Source: Gimesia fumaroli
Lineage (GTDB): Bacteria; Planctomycetota; Planctomycetia; Planctomycetales; Planctomycetaceae
Direction of reading: 5' to 3'
Length of the DNA stretch: 64,000 bases
Assembly: GCF_007754425.1 (NCBI RefSeq)
Contig: NZ_CP037452.1
Span: 3,323,164 to 3,387,163, forward strand
Shown here: one piece after another, positions 58,872 to 64,000 of the stretch
How the letters are laid out: each line of letters opens with the position of its first letter
Position numbering within the stretch: the stretch's first letter is position 1
Translations under genes and position numbers: made by a program
The notes under the pieces: model-generated
Told to the model about the DNA's origin: nothing
Databases searched by the model: none
The model's input: only the letters and a program-made list of their open reading frames with translations

Positions 58872-58965
58872 TTTTTTCTGCTTACCTCTTCTGCTCTGCT
58901 ACTGTTGACGCGTTTTGCCCATGTGGTACTGAATCGATAATAAGGCACTTAAGCAGAGGTATGGA

Positions 58966-59670
58966 ATGGATTTCCGCTACGTCACAGTACCTGTCTCTTT
59001 CGTCTTATTGTGTACTTGTTTTTCCAGTTGTTCCCGTGGAATCACGACCGGCTCCTCCAGGCCGACCGACGAATTACCCGAGCTGACAGAGACGTCCGAG
59101 ATCCCCGCTGAATGGTTCCGCGAGCCCGTGATTGCCGTTTTTCAAACTCGTTTTGCATCATATAATCGCGATCTGTTTCAACCCGAAATTACCTTTGCCG
59201 TCTGGGACGATGGCACGTTTTTGCTCAAAGAAAATCGAAACTATCGCACCGGCTCGCTTTCTGATGAATCGATGTCCTTCGTCAACCACTTCAGAAACAA
59301 CGCCGAATATCAGTCCTGTTTATCGCAGCCACTGCCCGCCTATCCGCATTCCTATCTCTACAGCACAATCCTGTCGACGGCAAACAGCAAGTATAAAGCC
59401 GAATCCTCTTTCAGGCTCACCGGCCCCGAAAATCTCGATGACATAAGCGACTTTCTAAGCTTCACCGAGGGGCGTGGCGGTGAACATCTTCTCGAACTCC
59501 GTAAAATGAACAACACCCTCTACGAGCATTTGAAACAGAGCACCACCTCTGCGACCGTGCTCTCGCTTTCTGAAGCAAGTATCAGTGAGATCAGCAGAAA
59601 ATGGATGCTCGGCCCGCGGTATCTCAGCCCTGAAGAGATCAACGAAATTATGAACAGCCCCCTCGAATGA
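58966..59670 (+). CDS. Putative lipoprotein, function unknown
   Basis: 234 residues. The signal sequence ends at a Cys (CTCFSSCSRGI), although the lipobox is not perfect (FSSC). The mature protein is a mixed alpha/beta polypeptide with VIAVFQTRF and EITFAVWDDGTFLLKENRNY, the latter like a beta-hairpin-rich fold. AGAGGTATGG precedes ATG 58966. I do not recognise the family. It lies after tRNA-Arg and before a long non-coding stretch, and is not part of an evident operon. Confidence 0.7.
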   Translation: MDFRYVTVPVSFVLLCTCFSSCSRGITTGSSRPTDELPELTETSEIPAEWFREPVIAVFQTRFASYNRDLFQPEITFAVWDDGTFLLKENRNYRTGSLSDESMSFVNHFRNNAEYQSCLSQPLPAYPHSYLYSTILSTANSKYKAESSFRLTGPENLDDISDFLSFTEGRGGEHLLELRKMNNTLYEHLKQSTTSATVLSLSEASISEISRKWMLGPRYLSPEEINEIMNSPLE

Positions 59671-60506
59671 TCACAGTCCACAAATAAGACTCCTTTCCAC
59701 TTTTTCTATGCTGAACTTCCACAACCGACCAGTGCACAAACCGGACTTGACTGCCTCACGCCGATCGGCATGATCTCTAGTTATGCGTCGCGCGCGAGAA
59801 CAGTACTGGTTCAGGTAGAGAACCGGCACCGCTGCGAAAACCAGCACCATAAAAGTCCCTTGTTTCAGCCACATTGAAAAAAAATACCCCCAAAAAGTTA
59901 TGCGGGTCGACACATACCAACGCATAACGGCCCCATAACAACCCGCCCCGCCACTCACCCGGCACCTCCCGACGCACTTCTCCACAGAACCATTCCCATA
60001 TTCCCTTGACCGGCAGCCGCCATTCACAACAATCCATTTCACAATCATGATACGTTCTCCTGTAGGAGCGAACCCATGTGTTCGCCCACCTCACGACATA
60101 CAAATACTGACAACAGATCAAACGGAACCAGTAAAAAAGTGAGCGGAACGGCCCTAGCCGCCGGTGTTGTTCCATCTCATCAGCCGCAGGGCCTTCGCCC
60201 CGGTTTCTATTTTGTGTAACACCAGTGCGAATAAAAAAAACGCACCCCGGCCACCGATAGAAACCAGTTCCAGGAAAACAACCCCCGGCAAACAAATCCT
60301 ACCAGATATCACCAGCAACAACTTAGATGAACTTTCCGCACCAGTTTCCGTCTCTGAAATCAGTCGTATCTCCCGTGTTCAGAACCACATAGCTCACATT
60401 CTTCTCCTATCTGCCTTTTGTTTAGTTTTGAATCAGGGTATGCTGGTTGAAAATCAGTATATAGGGTTTGTTGGTCGCTCAGGCCATCGCTTCAGAAGCT
60501 GCTAAC
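59671..60506. repeat. Palindrome-rich non-coding region (REP-like)
   Basis: 836 bases without a supported gene. It contains several palindromes. GTTATGCG and CGCATAAC lie at 59897-59904 and 59921-59928, with another GTTATGCG near 59780. A GCGAACCCATGTGTTCGC sits at 60068-60085 inside TGTAGGAGCGAACC, the style of bacterial REP elements. GGTTTCTAT/ATAGAAACC lies at 60202-60210 and 60257-60265. Open frames across it are odd in composition (Trp, Arg and Cys rich) and look like translated repeats. The hsdR promoter must lie at the right end. Confidence 0.5.
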
Positions 60507-62909
60507 ATGACAATCAACAAGAAATCACTCAGCGAACGCGATATCTGTTCCAAATACATTACGCCTTCACTCACCCAGGCCGGTTGGGATCTGCAGACAC
60601 AGGTGCGGGAAGAGGTTTCATTTACTGACGGGCAGATCATCGTCAAAGGGAAAACCGTCAAACGGGGCAAGCCCAAGCGAGCCGATTATATTCTCTATTA
60701 CCGTTCCAACATTCCGCTGGCAGTCATCGAAGCGAAAGACAATAACCATTCCGTGGGCGACGGAATGCAGCAGGCATTAGCTTATGCCGATGATGACAGT
60801 GCCCTCTCCCTCCCGTTTGTGTTCAGCAGTAATGGCGATGCCTTTCTGTTTCACGACAAAACGGTGAAAACAGGTGACGTCGAACAGGAACTTTCCCTCG
60901 ATCAGTTCCCTTCACCCGATGAACTCTGGGAACGCTACTGTCGCTGGAAAGGCTTTAAAGAGACCGCTCTGGAAGTGGTCACCCAGGATTTCTATTCGGA
61001 TGGCAGTGGAAAGGAACCCCGTTATTATCAGGTCAACGCCATCAATCGCACCATTGAAGGCATCGCACAGGGGAAACGCCGTTTGTTGCTGGTGATGGCA
61101 ACGGGAACCGGAAAAACTTATACCGCGTTTCAAATCATCTGGAGACTCTGGAAAGCCCAGCAGTGCAAGCGTGTGCTCTTCCTGGCAGATCGTAATATTC
61201 TGGTCGACCAGACGAAAAACAACGATTTCAAGCCGTTTGGCAAGGCCATGCATAAGATCGTCAAACGGACTGCCGACCCCGCATATGAAATCTATCTGGC
61301 CCTGTATCAGGCACTGACCGGGACGGAAGATGATAAGAACATCTACAAGGAGTTCTCACCCGATTTCTTCGATCTGATTGTGATTGATGAATGCCATCGG
61401 GGCAGCGCCAAAGAAGACAGCCAGTGGCGGGAGATTCTGGAATACTTCGATTCCGCCATTCACATCGGACTGACGGCGACACCCAAAGAAACCAAGTATG
61501 TTTCGAACATTCATTATTTCGGCGATCCAATCTACACCTACACTCTGAAACAGGGGATCCAGGACGGCTTTCTGGCTCCCTACCGCGTGGTTCGGCTCGA
61601 TTTTGATAAGGATCTGGCAGGCTGGCGCCCGGAAGAAGGTAAGACGGATAAGTTCGGTCACGAAATCGAGGACCGCATCTACAACCAGAAAGACTTTGAC
61701 CGGAATCTGGTGCTGGAAAAACGGACCGAACTGGTTGCCAGAAGTATTACCGAATTCCTCAAAGGGACCAGCCGCTACGATAAGGTGATCGTCTTTTGTG
61801 ACAATATCGACCACGCCGAACGGATGCGGCAGGCGCTGGTCAATCAGAATGCCGACATGGTGCAGGAGAACCGGAAATATGTGATGCGGATCACAGGCGA
61901 TAACGATGAAGGGAAAGCGGAGCTGGAAAACTTCATTGACCCGGAAAGCCGTTACCCTGTGATCGCGACGACCTCCAAGCTGATGACCACAGGCGTCGAT
62001 GCCAAGACGACGAAACTGGTGGTCCTGGACAGTCGGATTCAATCGATGACCGAGTTCAAACAGATCATTGGCCGCGGAACCCGTATTAATCCTGATTATG
62101 ACAAATACTTTTTCACAATCATGGATTTTAAAAAGGCAACCGAACTGTTTGCCGACGAAGATTTTGACGGGCCGCCGATCTGCATCTATGAACCGGGAGC
62201 CGACGAGTCCCCCGTTCCACCAGAGGATTTGGATGAGACGATAGAAGACGAATCACTGGCGGAAGAATTCGCAGAGGGAGAGACTCTGGTTGATGGAACG
62301 ACTCCGCCCGACATTGATCTCGATACAAGCCCGGTGAAACCGCGGCGGTATTATGTCAAAGATGTGGAAGTGAGCGTCGTCGCCGAGCGGGTGCAGTATT
62401 TTGATCCGCATTCGGGGAAACTGATCACGGAATCTCTCAAAGATTATACAAAGAAGCGGGTCGGTGAAGAGTATTCCACCTTGACCGACTTTATTCAGCA
62501 GTGGACAACCGCAGAGCGAAAACAGGCCATCATTGAAGAACTCGAAGAGCATGGTATCCTGTTTGATGCACTGGCGGATGAGGTCGGCAAAGATTTCGGT
62601 CCCTTTGATTTAATTTGCCACGTTGCCTTCGATCAGCCCCCGCTCACCCGGAAAGAACGCTCGGAAAATGTGCGCAAGCAGAACTATTTTACCGAGTATG
62701 GCGAACAGGCGCGGCTGGTGCTGGAGGCGCTGCTCGATAAATACGCGGATGAAGGCATCAGCAATCTGGAAGATATCAGTGTGCTGAATGTCGACCCCTT
62801 CAGCCAGTGGGGGACGCCTGTGGAAATTATCCAGGCGTTTGGCGGGAAATCCCAGTTTCTGGAAGCCGTTAATAAATTGAAAAACATGCTGTATGACGCA
62901 GCCACTTAA
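60507..62909 (+). CDS. hsdR: Type I restriction enzyme R subunit
   Basis: 800 residues from ATG 60507. Cleaves unmethylated DNA after ATP-driven translocation, in complex with HsdM and HsdS. The N-terminal nuclease has PD-(D/E)xK residues: Asp60 in KRADYIL and Glu75/Lys77 in VIEAKDN. Helicase motor: Walker [16 protein letters not shown] in [23 protein letters not shown], and motif [16 protein letters not shown]. The C-terminal part resembles the EcoEI-type R subunit end. An in-frame TTG at 60468 is possible. The hsdM start follows 33 bases after the stop. The palindrome-rich DNA before it may mark an island edge. Confidence 0.94.
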   Translation: MTINKKSLSERDICSKYITPSLTQAGWDLQTQVREEVSFTDGQIIVKGKTVKRGKPKRADYILYYRSNIPLAVIEAKDNNHSVGDGMQQALAYADDDSALSLPFVFSSNGDAFLFHDKTVKTGDVEQELSLDQFPSPDELWERYCRWKGFKETALEVVTQDFYSDGSGKEPRYYQVNAINRTIEGIAQGKRRLLLVMATGTGKTYTAFQIIWRLWKAQQCKRVLFLADRNILVDQTKNNDFKPFGKAMHKIVKRTADPAYEIYLALYQALTGTEDDKNIYKEFSPDFFDLIVIDECHRGSAKEDSQWREILEYFDSAIHIGLTATPKETKYVSNIHYFGDPIYTYTLKQGIQDGFLAPYRVVRLDFDKDLAGWRPEEGKTDKFGHEIEDRIYNQKDFDRNLVLEKRTELVARSITEFLKGTSRYDKVIVFCDNIDHAERMRQALVNQNADMVQENRKYVMRITGDNDEGKAELENFIDPESRYPVIATTSKLMTTGVDAKTTKLVVLDSRIQSMTEFKQIIGRGTRINPDYDKYFFTIMDFKKATELFADEDFDGPPICIYEPGADESPVPPEDLDETIEDESLAEEFAEGETLVDGTTPPDIDLDTSPVKPRRYYVKDVEVSVVAERVQYFDPHSGKLITESLKDYTKKRVGEEYSTLTDFIQQWTTAERKQAIIEELEEHGILFDALADEVGKDFGPFDLICHVAFDQPPLTRKERSENVRKQNYFTEYGEQARLVLEALLDKYADEGISNLEDISVLNVDPFSQWGTPVEIIQAFGGKSQFLEAVNKLKNMLYDAAT

Positions 62910-62942
62910 GCAGATGTAAGAAAGCGACTTTGAGATTACAAC

Positions 62943-64000
62943 ATGGTAAGCAGTACACAGATCAAGACGATCCAGGACATCATGCGCAAAGATGTCGGCG
63001 TGGATGGAGACGCACAACGTATCGGCCAGCTGACCTGGATGATTTTTCTCAAGATCTTTGAAGACCGTGAACGGGAATTCGAACTGCTTGACGACAAATA
63101 CAAGTCCCCCATTCCCGAACCCTTTCGCTGGCGGAACTGGGCTGCTGACCCGGAGGGCATGACCGGCGACGAACTGCTTGATTTCGTCAACAATCACCTG
63201 TTTGCTAAACTCAAAGAACTGCGCGTCGACAAGAGTCCGATGGCGTACGTGATCCGCTCTGCCTTTGAAGACGCGTATAACTATATGAAGTCGGGCCAGT
63301 TGTTGCGGCAGGTGATCAATAAACTGAATGAAGACCTCGACTTCAACCGCACCGAAGACCGGCATCTGTTTAATGACATTTACGAACAGATTCTGAAAGA
63401 CCTGCAGTCCGCCGGCAATGCGGGCGAATATTATACGCCGCGGGCGGTCACACAGTTCATGGTGGATATGGTTGATCCCCAACTGGGGGAGAAACTGCTT
63501 GATCCCGCCTGTGGGACCGGGGGCTTCTTGACCTGCTCTATCGAGCATGTTCGCAACAAGTATGTCAAAACGGTGGCCGACCGGGAACTGCTGCAGCAGT
63601 CGATCCACGGCGTGGAAAAAAAACAGCTCCCGCATCTGCTGTGTGTGACGAACCTGTTATTGCACGGCATCGATGTCCCCTCCAATGTGCGGCACGAGAA
63701 TACTTTGTCCCGTCCGTTGACCGACTACGGTCCTAAAGACCGCGTGGATGTGATTGTGACGAATCCACCGTTCGGAGGGATGGAGGAAGATGGCATCGAA
63801 TCCAACTTTCCGGCCACGTATCGCACACGGGAAACTGCCGACCTGTTTCTGATTTTGATCATGCGTCTGCTCAAAGACGGGGGACGGGCAGCGATTGTCC
63901 TGCCGGACGGGACCCTGTTCGGCGAAGGGGTCAAAACGCGGATTAAGGAAAAGCTGCTGGAAGAATGCAATCTGCATACGATCGTCCGGCTGCCGAACGG
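62943..64000 (+). CDS. hsdM: Type I restriction-modification DNA methyltransferase (M subunit), cut by the right edge
   Basis: Open from ATG 62943 to the end of the window (about 352 codons, no stop). N-terminal helical domain reads IQDIMRKDVGVDGDAQRIGQ, then WMIFLKIFEDRE, typical of HsdM. The methyltransferase domain shows the FxGxG-type SAM motif as DPACGTGGF and the catalytic NPPFGG, of adenine N6-methyltransferases. GEYYTPRAV precedes them, as is standard in HsdM. hsdS and the remaining part lie beyond the edge. The hsdR gene is directly upstream, so the operon order is R-M. Confidence 0.93.
   Translation, partial: MVSSTQIKTIQDIMRKDVGVDGDAQRIGQLTWMIFLKIFEDREREFELLDDKYKSPIPEPFRWRNWAADPEGMTGDELLDFVNNHLFAKLKELRVDKSPMAYVIRSAFEDAYNYMKSGQLLRQVINKLNEDLDFNRTEDRHLFNDIYEQILKDLQSAGNAGEYYTPRAVTQFMVDMVDPQLGEKLLDPACGTGGFLTCSIEHVRNKYVKTVADRELLQQSIHGVEKKQLPHLLCVTNLLLHGIDVPSNVRHENTLSRPLTDYGPKDRVDVIVTNPPFGGMEEDGIESNFPATYRTRETADLFLILIMRLLKDGGRAAIVLPDGTLFGEGVKTRIKEKLLEECNLHTIVRLPN

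Noticed and set aside
59777-60295. 172-codon minus-strand frame (and 59671-60048)
   Set aside because: Composition is rich in Trp, Arg and Cys and it spans palindromes, so it looks like translated repeats rather than a gene.
62610-63635. 341-codon minus-strand frame across hsdR/hsdM
   Set aside because: Antisense of clear restriction-modification motifs; no signs of a real gene.

Overview
The window looks like a chromosomal segment of a planctomycete, most likely of the Gimesia/Planctomycetaceae type. This is inferred from family content, not from a database search. Supporting signs are two secreted DUF1559 pseudopilin-like proteins paired with small lipoproteins, a Tat-exported Gfo/Idh/MocA oxidoreductase, two ceramidase-like secreted proteins, a secreted protein with a planctomycete-type CHG cytochrome motif, and zinc-ribbon membrane proteins with basic linkers. 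No prophage or insertion sequence was recognised.

Left part (1-18.2 kb) is mainly housekeeping: the start of fabI (minus, cut by the edge), a GspF-like membrane protein, tgt-yajC-secDF in the conserved order with secD and secF fused, then pyrC, a small L7/L12-like protein and tsaB (minus), a CLC/CBS chloride transporter (plus), and on the minus strand a UvrD/PcrA helicase, a Ser/Thr kinase, the tight rpe - pseudo-phosphatase - accD operon, and gap with its terminator.

18.7-27.4 kb is a complete chemotaxis locus: CheA (with an extra CheW-like domain and a C-terminal receiver), CheW, a soluble receptor made of a Vitreoscilla-type globin, four PAS domains and an MCP signalling domain, then CheY, CheB and CheR. 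It reads as a cytoplasmic oxygen- or redox-sensing pathway. 27.6-32 kb holds an alternative GlmU-like enzyme, small proteins and a DUF1559/lipoprotein pair.

32.2-41.5 kb is a nine-gene collinear cluster: an anchored exported protein of unknown function, an FtsX/MacB-type permease and ATPase, a membrane-anchored protein with two ModA-like binding domains in tandem, a ModB-like permease, a ModC-like ATPase, a MoaD/ThiS sulfur carrier ending in GG, an E1-like (MoeB/ThiF) protein lacking two conserved Asp positions, and a ceramidase-like secreted protein. It is the best candidate for an undescribed system: molybdate/tungstate-type uptake coupled to a second ABC module and to sulfur-carrier chemistry.

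41.7-58.5 kb holds mostly secreted or metabolic genes: a squalene-cyclase-fold/beta-helix fusion, a nucleotidyltransferase-HD protein with a degenerate receiver, a D-aminoacylase-like amidohydrolase, the Gfo/Idh oxidoreductase, an LSm-like small protein, a CHG-motif secreted protein, an alpha/beta hydrolase with an M20 deacylase, a DUF1559/lipoprotein pair, two zinc-ribbon membrane proteins and a second ceramidase-like protein. A tRNA-Arg(UCU) at 58.8 kb is followed by a lipoprotein-like gene, about 0.8 kb of palindrome-rich non-coding DNA, and then a type I restriction-modification locus (hsdR, then hsdM running off the right edge), which may be the beginning of an accessory island.
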